Shown one piece after another: positions 1 through 9,668 of a stretch of DNA of 64,000 bases. Where the stretch lies: assembly GCA_030655135.1 (NCBI GenBank), contig JAURWC010000042.1, forward strand, positions 316,553-380,552. The letters are read 5' to 3'. Made by a program: the position numbers and the translations under genes. Below the pieces are notes generated by a model, which worked only from the letters and a program-made list of their open reading frames with translations, searched no databases and was not told the DNA's origin. Within the stretch, counting starts at the first letter, position 1, and each line of letters opens with the position of its first letter. This stretch comes from Hyphomicrobiaceae bacterium (GTDB lineage: Bacteria; Pseudomonadota; Alphaproteobacteria; Rhizobiales; Hyphomicrobiaceae).

Positions 1-65
1 TCCGATCCCAAGCGGCGCGGATTATGCGTTCAGACCGTACCTGTGTACATATGAACCCGCACTGA

Positions 66-2267
66 ATGTGGCAGCGGACTGCCATTCACCCGACCTTACC
101 CGATGCGGACCTGACCTTGCCGGAATCCTCACTCGCCGAAGCCCATCGTCTGCTTGAAACCTTGTTTGGGTACAAGAGCTTCCGTTCACACCAGGAGGGC
201 ATCATCGCCTCCCTGCTGGCCGGACGCGACGCGCTCGTGCTGATGCCGACGGGGGGTGGCAAGTCCCTGTGCTACCAGATCCCGTCGCTGGTGCGGGAAG
301 GTACGGGCATCGTCGTCTCGCCGCTGATCGCGCTGATGCACGACCAAGTGGAGGCGCTGCGCGAAGTCGGCGTGAAGGCTGCCTACCTCAATTCAACGAT
401 CGACCGGCGCGAGCAGGACGAGGTGGAGAACGGCCTGCGGTCGGGCGAACTCGACCTGCTGTACGTGGCGCCGGAGCGTTTGCTGCAGGAGCGCACGCTG
501 GGTCTCATTTCGCGATCAAAGGTGTCGCTGTTCGCTATCGACGAGGCGCATTGCGTCTCGCAGTGGGGTCACGACTTCCGTCCCGAGTATCGCCAGCTCA
601 AGGTACTGGCGGAGCGCTTCCCCGGCATCCCGCGCATCGCGCTGACGGCGACGGCCGACGAACGTACGCGCGAAGAGATCATCGCCGAACTGAGCCTGAG
701 GGACGCGGATCGCTTCGTCGCCAGCTTCGACCGGCCCAACATCCGCTACACCATCGCAGAGATGGGCTCGATGAGCGCGAAGGAACGGCTTTGGCAGTTC
801 ATCGAGCAGGAACATCCCGCCGACGCCGGCATCGTCTACTGTTTGTCCCGGCTTTCGGTGGATGAGACGGCGGCCTGGCTGAACGGCAAGGGGCGCAAAG
901 CGCTGGCCTATCACGCCGGGCTCGACGCAAAGGTCCGCCGCGGCGCGCAGGACAAGTTCCTCAGCGACGACGGCGTGATCGTGGTGGCAACGATTGCGTT
1001 CGGCATGGGCATCGACAAACCGGACGTGCGCTTCGTGGCGCATCTCAACCTGCCCAAGTCGATCGAGGCCTATTACCAGGAGACCGGCCGCGCGGGCCGC
1101 GACGGCGAACCGGCCGATGCGTGGATGGCTTACGGACTGCAGGACGTCATCCAGTTGCGCCAATGGATCGCGCAGTCGGAAGGTAGCGAGCAATACAAGA
1201 AGGTGCAGCGCGGCAAGCTCGACGCGCTCATCGGCATGGCCGAGATGACCGGGTGCCGGCGGCAGGCGTTGCTGGCCTATTTCGGGCAGCACCTCGGCCA
1301 GCCGTGTGGCAACTGCGACAACTGCCAGGCGCCGCCGGAGACGACCGATGGCACGGTGCTGGCACAGAAGGCGTTGTCGGCTGTCTATCGCACCGGTCAA
1401 AGCTTCGGCGTGACGTACGTTCTGGACGTGCTGGCCGGCAAGGCCGACGACCGCATCGGCCGCAACGGACACGACAAGCTGTCGGTGTTCGGGATCGGCC
1501 AGGAAACGGACGCGGCGCAGTGGCGATCGATCTTCCGTCAGCTGGTGGCAGCCGGGTTCCTCACCGGAGATGATGAGGGCCACGGCACGCTGGCGCTGAC
1601 GGACAAGGCGCGGCCGCTGCTGCGCGGCGAAACGCGGTTTCTGATGCGCGTGGCGCGCAAGGCGGAGAAGCGGAGCAAGGGCAAGCGCGAAACATCGGCT
1701 GCGGCCGCCAGCGTGGCGTCGGGAGACCAGAACCTGTACGCGGCGCTGAAGGCCCTGCGGCTGCGCCTGGCGACGGAGGCGAAACTTCCGCCCTACGTCA
1801 TCTGTCACGACAAGACGCTGGCCGAACTCGCCGCCAAGCGTCCCGCATCAGAGGCTGACCTGCACGGCATCCTCGGCCTGGGCGACAGCAAGATCAAACG
1901 CTACGGCGCGGCGATGCTGAAAGTGATCGCCGATTTCAAGCCGCATCCCCTGCTGTCCAATCGCCTCTCGGCGACGGTGAACCAAACTCTCGCGCTGCAC
2001 CTGCAGGGGCTGGACGCGGAAAAAATCGCGGCGGAACGCCGGCTCGACATTGGCACCATCTGGGGCCACTTTGCCGAGGCCATTGAAGCCGGCTTAGTCG
2101 AGGGACGGAGCGTTCTGCCGCTCGACGACGACGACCTGGACGAGATCCACGCCGCATTTGAGCGTCTTGGCACACTCGACAGCGGCAAGCTGGGCCCCGC
2201 GCACGCGGCGCTCGAAGGCCGCTTCGACTACGGCGTGCTGAAGTGCGTGCTGGCGGAACTGGCCTAG
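66..2267 (+). CDS. recQ: ATP-dependent DNA helicase RecQ
   Basis: A 733-residue superfamily 2 helicase that unwinds DNA 3'-5' in recombination and fork repair. Visible motifs are the Walker [14 protein letters not shown] near residue 62, the DEAH box in [17 protein letters not shown] near residue 158, and an arginine-finger segment [10 protein letters not shown]. The RecQ zinc-binding cysteines follow (TGCRRQ, then CGNCDNC near residue 418). A winged-helix region and an HRDC domain at about residues 555-620 come next, with roughly 100 further residues after it. The ATG at 66 gives a short extra N-terminus ahead of the conserved helicase start; a slightly later start is possible. Length and domain order are those of full-length bacterial RecQ. 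It stands alone, followed after 79 bases by kptA. Confidence 0.96.
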   Translation: MWQRTAIHPTLPDADLTLPESSLAEAHRLLETLFGYKSFRSHQEGIIASLLAGRDALVLMPTGGGKSLCYQIPSLVREGTGIVVSPLIALMHDQVEALREVGVKAAYLNSTIDRREQDEVENGLRSGELDLLYVAPERLLQERTLGLISRSKVSLFAIDEAHCVSQWGHDFRPEYRQLKVLAERFPGIPRIALTATADERTREEIIAELSLRDADRFVASFDRPNIRYTIAEMGSMSAKERLWQFIEQEHPADAGIVYCLSRLSVDETAAWLNGKGRKALAYHAGLDAKVRRGAQDKFLSDDGVIVVATIAFGMGIDKPDVRFVAHLNLPKSIEAYYQETGRAGRDGEPADAWMAYGLQDVIQLRQWIAQSEGSEQYKKVQRGKLDALIGMAEMTGCRRQALLAYFGQHLGQPCGNCDNCQAPPETTDGTVLAQKALSAVYRTGQSFGVTYVLDVLAGKADDRIGRNGHDKLSVFGIGQETDAAQWRSIFRQLVAAGFLTGDDEGHGTLALTDKARPLLRGETRFLMRVARKAEKRSKGKRETSAAAASVASGDQNLYAALKALRLRLATEAKLPPYVICHDKTLAELAAKRPASEADLHGILGLGDSKIKRYGAAMLKVIADFKPHPLLSNRLSATVNQTLALHLQGLDAEKIAAERRLDIGTIWGHFAEAIEAGLVEGRSVLPLDDDDLDEIHAAFERLGTLDSGKLGPAHAALEGRFDYGVLKCVLAELA

Positions 2268-2346
2268 GTGGCGCAACAAATGTTCGATTGCCTTACGGTG
2301 GAATGCCGTTACACCAATGTTGCATGCACCTGCGGGGGGTGGCGCG

Positions 2347-2877
2347 ATGAAAGCGACCAGCAAGTTCCTGAGCTACGTGCTGCGGCATGCGCCAGAGACG
2401 ATCGAGTTGGTGCTCGACGAAAACGGCTGGGCAAGTGTCGATGATCTGGTGCTGAAGGCGCGGGAGGCCGGGCGCACGTTCGATCGCGCGACACTGTTGG
2501 ACGTGGTGGCGACTAGCGACAAGAAGCGCTTCACGCTCTCAGCCGACGGCACGCGTATTCGGGCAGCGCAGGGACACTCGGTCGACGTCGATCTCGGCCT
2601 TGCGCCGATGGTGCCACCCGCCATGCTGTTCCACGGCACCGCGGCTGGCACTGTTGCCGCCATCCTCATTGAGGGTCTGAAGCCTGGGCGGCGGACGAAG
2701 GTGCATCTGTCGCTGGATGAGGAGACCGCGGTGAAGGTGGGACAGCGCCACGGCAAGCCGATCGTGCTGCGCGTGGACGCGGCCGGCATGCACGCCAACG
2801 GCCTGCCGTTCTGGCGCGCCGAAAACGGCGTCTGGCTGACCGATCACGTGCCGCCGCAGTTCCTGCGGATGCCGTAG
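2347..2877 (+). CDS. kptA: Probable RNA 2'-phosphotransferase (KptA/Tpt1 family)
   Basis: A 176-residue protein of the KptA/Tpt1 family, which moves a 2'-phosphate from RNA to NAD+. The N-terminal KATSKFLSYVLRHAPE and the ENGWASVDDL segment form the typical winged-helix part. The C-terminal half carries the NAD-binding motifs FHGT (near residue 98) and VHLS (near residue 119), and ends with NGLPFWRAENGVWLTDHVPP, the usual family ending. The ATG at 2347 was chosen over an in-frame ATG at 2317 because homology starts here; the extra ten residues would be Gly/Ala-rich. In bacteria, which lack the eukaryotic-type tRNA ligase, the true substrate is unknown. The palindrome array begins 15 bases after its stop. 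Confidence 0.93.
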   Translation: MKATSKFLSYVLRHAPETIELVLDENGWASVDDLVLKAREAGRTFDRATLLDVVATSDKKRFTLSADGTRIRAAQGHSVDVDLGLAPMVPPAMLFHGTAAGTVAAILIEGLKPGRRTKVHLSLDEETAVKVGQRHGKPIVLRVDAAGMHANGLPFWRAENGVWLTDHVPPQFLRMP

Positions 2878-2892
2878 TGACTGGCGCTGCGC

Positions 2893-3340
2893 AGGGTCAG
2901 ACCTCGGTCTGACCTGAGATTGTTACACGAGGGTCGCGACCGCAGTGCGGAACCCGCGGAGCATGGGGTCAGACCGAGGTCTGACCCCAGAATGACGCAA
3001 GGCGTTTGGCGCACGAGAATGTCGGATAACGAAGGCGGCGCGCGTGGTGGAGGGTCAGACCTCGGTCTGACCTGAGATTGATACGCTGACATTTAGGTTT
3101 GGCCGGGTGGCGCGACAGCAATGCGGAAGCCGCGGCGCATGGGGTCAGACCGAGGTCTGACCCCGGAATGACGCAAGGCGTTTAGCGCACGAGAATGTCG
3201 GATAACGAAGGCGGCGCGCGTGGTGGAGGGTCAGACCTCGGTCTGACCTGAGATTGATACGATGACATTTAGGTTTGGCCGGGTGGCGCGACAGCAGTGC
3301 GGAAGCCGCAGCGCATGGGGTCAGACCGAGGTCTGACCCC
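2893..3340 (+). repeat. Tandem array of composite palindromic repeats
   Basis: Three head-to-tail units begin at 2893, 3051 and 3227. The second and third are spaced 176 bases apart and are nearly identical; the first (158 bases) has diverged and is shortened. Each unit holds two palindromes in opposite orientation. One has arms GGTCAGACC and GGTCTGACC around TC (2895-2914, 3053-3072, 3229-3248). The other has arms GGGGTCAGACC and GGTCTGACCCC around GA (2965-2988, 3141-3164, 3317-3340). Between them lie repeated blocks such as ACGCAAGGCGTTTRGCGCAC. The array fills the kptA-hisG gap and its last palindrome runs into the 3' end of hisG. I see no gene in it. Confidence 0.93.
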
Positions 3341-4031
3341 GGCTGAGGCGGCTAAGAATTGCGTCGCGCGTCGCGTTGGTCTCGGCGGCCCAGGCGGCGA
3401 CGTTCGACGACACCAGGTTCGCTTCGGACTTCAAGATGACGCCGTCGTCGAGAATGCGCAGGCCGTTGGCGCGCAGCGTCTCGCCCGTCGACGTGATGTC
3501 GACGATCAGTTCGGCGGTGCCAGCAGCGGGCGTGCCCTCGGTCGCGCCCAGGCTTTCGACGACGCGGTAGTTGCTCAGCCCCTTGCCGGTGAAGAACTGC
3601 CGCGTAATGTTGAGATACTTCGTAGCAACGCGCAGCGGACGGCCGTGCTCGCGGCGGAAGGCAGCGGAGACCTCGTCTAGCTCGGCCATCGTCGTCACGT
3701 CGATCCAGCATGCCGGCACCGCCACGACAACGTCGGCGTGACCGAAGCCCAGCTTGCGCTCCAGTTTCACGCGCGTGGCCGCATCCGACATCTGCTCGCG
3801 CACCAGATCCTCGCCGGTAATGCCGAGGTGAATGCGGCCGTCTTTCAGGTAGGCCGCAATCTCGGACGCGGAGATGAAGGCGACTTCAACCTCCGGCAGT
3901 TCGGCGATCTCGCCCCGGTAGCCGCGAGCATGTCCGATTTTGCGCAGCGTCAGGCCGGCGCGCGTGAAGATCTCGGTACACTGTTCCATAAGGCGGCCCT
4001 TGGAGGGCACAGCGAGGATGAGCTTGCTCAT
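3321..4031 (-). CDS. hisG: ATP phosphoribosyltransferase catalytic subunit, short form
   Basis: First enzyme of histidine synthesis, joining ATP and PRPP to give phosphoribosyl-ATP. The 236 residues match the short HisG form, which lacks the C-terminal feedback domain and needs HisZ; hisZ is immediately upstream with a 4-base overlap. Recognisable segments are [12 protein letters not shown] at the N-terminus, [11 protein letters not shown] near residue 70, and the PRPP-binding region [23 protein letters not shown] read across residues 160-182. The final residues GQTSV and the TGA stop are encoded by the last palindrome of the adjacent repeat array, so the native C-terminus was probably replaced or extended when the repeat arrived. 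Third gene of hisS-hisZ-hisG. Confidence 0.96.
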   Translation of the reverse strand: MSKLILAVPSKGRLMEQCTEIFTRAGLTLRKIGHARGYRGEIAELPEVEVAFISASEIAAYLKDGRIHLGITGEDLVREQMSDAATRVKLERKLGFGHADVVVAVPACWIDVTTMAELDEVSAAFRREHGRPLRVATKYLNITRQFFTGKGLSNYRVVESLGATEGTPAAGTAELIVDITSTGETLRANGLRILDDGVILKSEANLVSSNVAAWAAETNATRDAILSRLSRGQTSV

Positions 4032-5230
4032 GCGCGACCTCCATTGTCCGCAGCGCCGCTGCCACCATTGATCGCCGCGAGCAGACGCTCTGTGTGAACG
4101 GCGGCGCCAACGGCCGCGATGTCGCGCGGGGCGCCGACGGCTTTCAACAGGCGATCGTAGCGGCCGCCACCGGCCACGGGGCTAGCGCGTCCGAGCTTGG
4201 GCAGCACCACTTCGAATACGAAGCCGGTGTAGTATTCCAGGTTGCGGCCGAACTCGGCGGAGAACTCCGCAGTCTTGAGATCGACGCCAGTGGCCGACAG
4301 CAGTTTGAGGCGTTCGGCAAACGTATCGACGGCGCGCGTCATGTCGGGCCCGGCCGCTTTGGCCAGCGTGCGCAAGTCTTCGGTGACGCGCAGCGCGGGG
4401 CCACCCACGGTGACGTAGCGCTCGATCATGGCCGCGGTTTCGGGAGACAGCGGCGCGGCCTTGGCGTCGGCTGCGACCCACAACAGGCTCTCGGTAATTT
4501 CGGCGAGCGAGCGCGAACCCGTCAGCTCGATGCCCTGGTCGTCGAGATAGGCGGCCACCTGCGCCTGGGCGGCCTCGCGGTCGGTCTCGTCCAGCGTGGC
4601 GACGAAATCGCGCCGCTTGGGGTCGAGCGCCTGGCCGGTGCCGGATACGAGGCGTTTCAGTTCGGCGCGGAACGCATCCGGCCGCCAGAAGCGGTGCATC
4701 AACAGCTGGCGCCAGCGCTCCGGCATGGCGACCGACTTCAAAAGCGCGCGAAACAGACCGAGGTCGCCGATGCGCAGCTGGCTACCCTGGAGGCCGGCCG
4801 CGCGCAGCGCCGACAGAATGAGGGCCACCGTTTCCGCGTCGGCCGCCTCGCGTTCCGTATCACCGAAGTTTTCGATGCCGGCCTGGCGGAACTCGCGCGG
4901 GTGCGTGCTGTCGCTGCCCTGCGGCTGGAAGCGGAACGCTGCGCCGTTGTAGCAGTACTTCGCGGGCTGCTGCGCGCCTGCATCACGCTCCAGATGCAGG
5001 CGGCAGGTGGGCACCGTGAGGTCCGGGCGCAGGCACAGCTCGTCGCCGTCGGGATCGGTGAAGACGTAGGTGCGCGCGCGCAAGCCCTCGCCGATGACGT
5101 CAAGAAAATAGCGCGCGGGCTGGATGACGGCGGGCGAGACGGCCTCATGCCCGGCCGCGATGAACGCCGACATGAGCACCTGCGCCTGACGCTCCAGCGC
5201 GGCAAAGGCTTTAGCCGTCTCGGCTGCCAT
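4028..5230 (-). CDS. hisZ: ATP phosphoribosyltransferase regulatory subunit
   Basis: A 400-residue histidyl-tRNA-synthetase-like protein without aminoacylating function that pairs with short HisG and gives it activity and histidine feedback control. Class II synthetase-like motifs are visible: [19 protein letters not shown] near residue 57 (motif 2-like, with the RPDLT segment) and [17 protein letters not shown] near the C-terminus. The N-terminus lacks a tRNA-synthetase anticodon region, and the C-terminus is shorter than that of HisS. The ATG lies directly against the hisS stop codon, and its own stop overlaps the hisG start, so the three genes are probably translated in a coupled way. Confidence 0.95.
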   Translation of the reverse strand: MAAETAKAFAALERQAQVLMSAFIAAGHEAVSPAVIQPARYFLDVIGEGLRARTYVFTDPDGDELCLRPDLTVPTCRLHLERDAGAQQPAKYCYNGAAFRFQPQGSDSTHPREFRQAGIENFGDTEREAADAETVALILSALRAAGLQGSQLRIGDLGLFRALLKSVAMPERWRQLLMHRFWRPDAFRAELKRLVSGTGQALDPKRRDFVATLDETDREAAQAQVAAYLDDQGIELTGSRSLAEITESLLWVAADAKAAPLSPETAAMIERYVTVGGPALRVTEDLRTLAKAAGPDMTRAVDTFAERLKLLSATGVDLKTAEFSAEFGRNLEYYTGFVFEVVLPKLGRASPVAGGGRYDRLLKAVGAPRDIAAVGAAVHTERLLAAINGGSGAADNGGRA

Positions 5231-6805
5231 TTACGCGGCCCCTTGGTCCGGGGTGTGGCGGGCGAGAATATCGCGCACGGCTTTGACGAGGTCAGCCTCC
5301 GGCACCTGCATCTGCGCGGGTCGGGCGGCCTTCCACTCAGCGTTGTCCTTGATGGCGGCGGCGGCCTTCGCGCCCTCGATCAGATCCTTGATCGTGACTT
5401 CGCCCTTGGCGCGCTCGTCGGAGCCCTGGATGATGACGCACGGCGCGCTGCGCTTGTCGGCGTATTTCATCTGCGCCTTCATGCCGGACGAGCCGAGGTA
5501 CATTTCGGCGCGGATGCCTTCAGAGCGCAGCGTCTGCGCCATTTTCTGATAGCTCGGCAGTTCGCCTTTATCCATCACGAGGATGACGACGGGGCCAAGT
5601 GTTTGCGCGGGCGTCTTGCCGATCGCAGCAAGCGCGGCCTGCAATCGCGAGACGCCGATGGAGAATCCAGTGGCGGGGACTTTCGTGCCGAGGAAGCGTT
5701 CAACAAGGCCGTCGTAACGGCCGCCACCGCCGACGGAGCCGAAGCGGACGAGTTGGCCGGAGTCATCCTTGGCGTCGATCAACAGTTCGGCTTCGAAGAC
5801 CGGGCCGGTGTAGTACTCGAGGCCGCGGACGACTTCTGCGGTTATGTCGATGCGATCGGCGTAGCCAGCAGATTTGAAGAGTGTCCCCATGTAGCGGAGC
5901 TCTTGAACGCCAGATTTTCCCGTCTCGCTATCGGTGACGAGTTTTTCCCAGGCATTCAAATTGGACTGATAGTCTGCAATCTTCCGGCGACCGTAGATCC
6001 CGGTGCCGGCGCCAAGTTCCGAATCGGTCGGCTCATAATAAGATACCGAATACTTTACAAACTTAAGTATCGTTTCAATTGCTTGATCATTGAGGTTGGC
6101 GCCTTGAGTAAAGTCGCCGCTCTCATCCTTCCGACCCTTACCAAGCAGGTCGCGCACACCGCCGTCACCTAGACGGTCGAATTTATCGATTGCACGAAGA
6201 ACAGTCATACGTTTCGCAGCTTGGCCGTCACCCGCTAGCCCAACAGACTCCATCACACCGTCGAGCACCTTGCGGTTGTTGACCTTCACCACATACTGTC
6301 CGCGCGGGATGCCCAGCGCTTCCAGCGTATCGGCTGCCAGCATGCACATCTCGGCATCGGCGGCCACGCTCTCCGCGCCAACGGTATCGGCGTCGAACTG
6401 CGTGAACTGGCGGAAGCGGCCGGGGCCGGGCTTTTCGTTGCGGTAGACCGAGCCCGTCGCGTAACGCCGGAAAGGCTTCGGCAGCTTGTCAAAGTTTTCC
6501 GCCACGTAGCGCGCCAAGGGCGCCGTCAGGTCGTAGCGCAGGGACACCCACTGCTCGTCCTCTTCCTGGAACGAGAACACGCCCGCATTCGGCCGGTCCT
6601 GGTCGGGCAGAAACTTGCCCAGCGCCTCGGTGTATTCGAACGCCGGCGTCTCCAGCGGCTCGAAGCCGTAGCGCTCGTAGACCGCGCGGATCTTGGCCAG
6701 CATCGCCTGGTTCTCGCGCAGCTCGTCCGGCCCGATGTCGCGCAGGCCCTTGGGCAAATGCGCTTCGGGACGCTTGGCGGCGTCGGTATTTTTCTTCTTG
6801 GCCAT
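5231..6805 (-). CDS. hisS: Histidyl-tRNA synthetase
   Basis: Charges tRNA-His. The start at 6805 gives 524 residues beginning [20 protein letters not shown]. The open frame continues upstream to 7228, but that part is low-quality sequence overlapping the divergent leader, so it was left out. Class II motifs are clear: [14 protein letters not shown] at the N-terminus, [14 protein letters not shown] (motif 1/2 region), [20 protein letters not shown] (motif 2), [16 protein letters not shown] and [17 protein letters not shown] (motif 3 region). An anticodon-binding domain covers about the last 95 residues ([18 protein letters not shown] onward). The length is that of the long alphaproteobacterial form. 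It heads the his operon here, pairing a translation gene with biosynthesis genes. Confidence 0.96.
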   Translation of the reverse strand: MAKKKNTDAAKRPEAHLPKGLRDIGPDELRENQAMLAKIRAVYERYGFEPLETPAFEYTEALGKFLPDQDRPNAGVFSFQEEDEQWVSLRYDLTAPLARYVAENFDKLPKPFRRYATGSVYRNEKPGPGRFRQFTQFDADTVGAESVAADAEMCMLAADTLEALGIPRGQYVVKVNNRKVLDGVMESVGLAGDGQAAKRMTVLRAIDKFDRLGDGGVRDLLGKGRKDESGDFTQGANLNDQAIETILKFVKYSVSYYEPTDSELGAGTGIYGRRKIADYQSNLNAWEKLVTDSETGKSGVQELRYMGTLFKSAGYADRIDITAEVVRGLEYYTGPVFEAELLIDAKDDSGQLVRFGSVGGGGRYDGLVERFLGTKVPATGFSIGVSRLQAALAAIGKTPAQTLGPVVILVMDKGELPSYQKMAQTLRSEGIRAEMYLGSSGMKAQMKYADKRSAPCVIIQGSDERAKGEVTIKDLIEGAKAAAAIKDNAEWKAARPAQMQVPEADLVKAVRDILARHTPDQGAA

Positions 6806-7085
6806 GGGGATCAACAAGTTGCAGGGGCGGCCAAACCGGCCGTCCGGTGGTTTGGCGGCGTTATATCCCGCCCCTGCTGGCCGGGTCGAGCCCTCTTCTT
6901 GCCCCGAAGCGGCCGCCCATTCGTCGTGCAGATGAGTGGGGTGAGTGCGCCGTCGATGAAATTGACGATCCGCAAAGCCGACTGATTGCACCGGCGCCGG
7001 ACAGTCGCGTGGCTTTGGGGCCACGCCGGGCGGAATGTAATGATGTAGCGCGATTGACTCGCGTCCTGATCCAATCTTTTTATTG

Positions 7086-7262
7086 CGGTGACGGTTCCAC
7101 GTGTGTGGATCAAAAGGGAACGCGGTGCGGGGAGACCCAATGCCGTGGCTGCCCCCGCAACTGTAAGCGGTGTGACGTTCGTCATAGTGCCACTGAAGTC
7201 TCGGCTTCGGGAAGGCGGCGATAGTCAAGACACCGTGAGCCAGGAGACCTGCCGTCAGCCGT
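7086..7262 (+). ncRNA. Cobalamin (B12) riboswitch
   Basis: A leader with the conserved blocks of the adenosylcobalamin riboswitch in order: GGTGACGGTTCC at the 5' side, GGGAACGCGGTG, GGCTGCCCCCGCAACTGTAA, GCCACTGAAGT, then the B12 box GAGCCAGGAGACCTGCC at about 7237-7253. It lies about 120 bases upstream of the receptor gene in the same direction. A CCAGG/CCTGG stem (about 7282-7301) follows and could be part of the expression platform. Edges are approximate. The 280 bases between hisS and this element (6806-7085) hold no gene I can support and must contain the divergent promoters. Confidence 0.94.
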
Positions 7263-7385
7263 GGTCACACGCGAGCACGTTCCAGGCGGGGTGCCCTGGC
7301 CGTAGCCGAACCAGTTGTCCTAGCGGATAACCGGGGAGACTTCGTTCGCGGTGACGTGCCACAGCATGTTGACCCGAGGTCTCCA

Positions 7386-9668
7386 ATGTCTCGCATCACG
7401 TCTACGCGCCGAATTACGGCCGGACTCCGCCTTACGTTAGGCTCCATCGTTCTCTCCGCGTCACCTTTCGCGATCTCCGCCGCACTCGCGCAGCAAGCCG
7501 CAGCGCCAGCTGAACTCGCACCGATTACGGTCGAGAGCCAGAAGGCCAAGAAAAAGGCTGCGCAGGCTCAGTCGACCAAAGCCAAGTCTGTCGCCAAGGC
7601 GTCAGCAGAGCCCGCTCCTGTAGCCTCGGCAGATGAACCAACGGCCAACGTCGAGCCGCCGAGCGGCACCGGCAAGGCAACGCAGCCCGGCCTCAACCTC
7701 GACATTCCGAACACGGGCGGCAGCCGTCTCAATTTGACGCCGTTGCAGACACCGGCGAGCGTCGAAGTCATTTCGGGCGACACGGCACGCGAGCGCGGGC
7801 AAACGAGCGTCGTCGACGCCGTGACGCAGAACGCGGCAGGCATCACATCAAACGCCTCCCAAGGTAACGGCGGAACGTCGATGGCGTCGCGCGGCTTCGC
7901 GGGACATGGCTCGGTTGCGACGCTTTATGACGGCACCAAACTCTACGTGACCGCGGGTACCGTGACGTTCCCGTTTAACACCTGGTCTGCCGATCGCATC
8001 GAAGTTCTGCGCGGTCCCGCGTCCGTGCTTTACGGCGAAGGCGCGATCGGCGGTGTCGTCAACGTCGTGCCCAAGAAGCCAACCGATACGTTCTTTAACG
8101 AGGCCGAGGTTTCAATCGGCACCGACTGGACGCGGCGCCTCTCGCTCGGAAGCGGCGGCCCGATCAACGACAAACTTTCCTACCGGTTCGACGTGACCGG
8201 CGAGCAGTCGAACGGCTGGGTGGACGACGGTGAGTTTAAGAACGCCGCGTTGTCGGGTGCGCTTCGCTACAAGGCGACGCCGGGTCTCGTGTTCACGCTC
8301 TCGAACGACTACGGATATCAGGAGCCGATGACGTACTGGGGCACGCCCCTCATCGACGGCAAAATCGATCGCCGCATTCGCTTCAAGAATTTCAACGTCG
8401 AAGATGCTGAGATCAAGTATCGCGACAACTGGTCTCAATTCAAAACAGAATGGGCCGTCAACGACGCGTTGACGTTGCGCAACACTGCCTATCGCCTCAC
8501 GACGGACCGCCATTGGAAGAACGCCGAGACTTACGCTTACGATCCCGGGACGGGTCTGGTTGCACGTAACGGCTATACGGAAATCGTTCACGATGAAGTG
8601 CAAATCGGCAACCGGTTCGATGCCACGCTGCGTCACCGGACGTTTGGCCTGCCGATGCAGACTGTGGTCGGCTTCGACGTCAACCGCGTCGACCTGACGT
8701 ACACCAGCAACTTTTCTCGTGGCGAAATCGATCCCACGGTATTCATTGACCCATTCAGCGACTTCGATGGCGGATCATTCGACATCGCAACACGCGCGCG
8801 TCCGGCATACACCGCCGACATGTTGCAATATTCCCTGTTCGCCGAGCACAGGCTTGAGCTGACGAAGCAGCTGTCGCTGATCGGCGGTTTGCGCCTCGAC
8901 CGGCCGGATATCGAACGCTTCAACCTGGTCAGCAACTCCCAGGTGTTCGAGAGGGATTTCTCCGAGCTGACGTGGCGCGCGGGAGCGGTCTATGAGCTGC
9001 TGCCGGGCCTGGCTTTCTACGGCCAGTATGCGACGGCACTTGATCCGACCGGGTCCGCCATCCTGACGATGAACGCCGCGCAATCCAATTTCGAGCTGAC
9101 GAAGGGACGTCAAGTCGAGGCGGGCGTGAAGCAATCGTTCTGGGGCGACCGCGGCGAATGGACTCTTGCCGCTTATGACATCGTGAAGACCGACATCCTG
9201 GTTCCGCAAGGCATGGGCGTTTTTCTGCAAGTCGGCCAGCAGTCGTCTCAAGGCGTCGAGGCTTCGCTGGCATTGCAGCTCTCTCAAGCGCTTCGCGTCG
9301 AAGGTAACGTGGCTCTCCTGCGCGCGCAGTATGACGAATTTGGCGACTTCACAGGAAATCAGCCGACAGACGTGCCGGAACAGGTTGCGAACCTTTGGGT
9401 GAACTACGCCTTCGCCCCGCGATGGCAGACGCGCGCCGGCGTACAGTACGTTGGCGAGCGTTACGCCGACGAGGGCAACGAGGTCACTCTCGACGAGTAT
9501 GTCGTCGTCAACGCCGGGCTCGACTACCAAGTGACGGATACCTCAACGCTGAGCCTTCGCGGATATAACTTGTTCGACGAAGTCTATGGCGTCACCAGCA
9601 GCTACGGCGCTGACTGGGTTCTGGGCCGGCCGCGGTCTGCCGATCTGACCTACCGCATCAAGTTCTGA
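7386..9668 (+). CDS. TonB-dependent outer-membrane receptor, siderophore type
   Basis: A 760-residue outer-membrane importer. The ATG at 7386 starts a signal peptide (SRITSTRRITAG followed by a hydrophobic stretch ending ISAALAQQ) and was preferred to 7356. A TonB box-like APITVES follows, then an Ala/Lys/Pro-rich linker and a plug domain at about residues 115-240 with ERGQTSVVDAVTQN, ASRGFAGHG and VLRGPASVLYGEGAIGGVVN. The beta-barrel ends in the expected aromatic residue, LTYRIKF. The plug resembles ferrisiderophore receptors (FhuE/FpvA type) more than BtuB, yet a cobalamin riboswitch controls it. The substrate may therefore be a corrinoid or a cobalt chelate; this is inference. Its stop overlaps the start of the PepSY gene. 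Confidence 0.92.
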   Translation: MSRITSTRRITAGLRLTLGSIVLSASPFAISAALAQQAAAPAELAPITVESQKAKKKAAQAQSTKAKSVAKASAEPAPVASADEPTANVEPPSGTGKATQPGLNLDIPNTGGSRLNLTPLQTPASVEVISGDTARERGQTSVVDAVTQNAAGITSNASQGNGGTSMASRGFAGHGSVATLYDGTKLYVTAGTVTFPFNTWSADRIEVLRGPASVLYGEGAIGGVVNVVPKKPTDTFFNEAEVSIGTDWTRRLSLGSGGPINDKLSYRFDVTGEQSNGWVDDGEFKNAALSGALRYKATPGLVFTLSNDYGYQEPMTYWGTPLIDGKIDRRIRFKNFNVEDAEIKYRDNWSQFKTEWAVNDALTLRNTAYRLTTDRHWKNAETYAYDPGTGLVARNGYTEIVHDEVQIGNRFDATLRHRTFGLPMQTVVGFDVNRVDLTYTSNFSRGEIDPTVFIDPFSDFDGGSFDIATRARPAYTADMLQYSLFAEHRLELTKQLSLIGGLRLDRPDIERFNLVSNSQVFERDFSELTWRAGAVYELLPGLAFYGQYATALDPTGSAILTMNAAQSNFELTKGRQVEAGVKQSFWGDRGEWTLAAYDIVKTDILVPQGMGVFLQVGQQSSQGVEASLALQLSQALRVEGNVALLRAQYDEFGDFTGNQPTDVPEQVANLWVNYAFAPRWQTRAGVQYVGERYADEGNEVTLDEYVVVNAGLDYQVTDTSTLSLRGYNLFDEVYGVTSSYGADWVLGRPRSADLTYRIKF

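Noticed and set aside
1..54. Frame open from the left edge to a TGA at 52-54, possibly the end of an upstream gene
   Set aside because: Only 17 codons with no recognisable motif; cannot be told from chance.
516..1808. 430-codon minus-strand frame across recQ
   Set aside because: Shadow of the recQ coding strand in GC-rich DNA; Arg/His/Leu-rich with no domain.
3141..3164. Palindromes as rho-independent terminators of kptA or hisG
   Set aside because: Stems are strong but none is followed by a T-run on either strand.
2893..3340. CRISPR array
   Set aside because: Only three units of 158-176 bases with near-identical content between them; no short repeats with unique spacers and no cas genes.
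4094..6172. 692-codon plus-strand frame across hisZ and hisS
   Set aside because: Antisense to two clear genes; composition typical of a shadow frame.
6811..7228. N-terminal extension of hisS of about 140 codons
   Set aside because: The extension overlaps the divergent riboswitch leader, has no homology and HisS normally starts near 6805.
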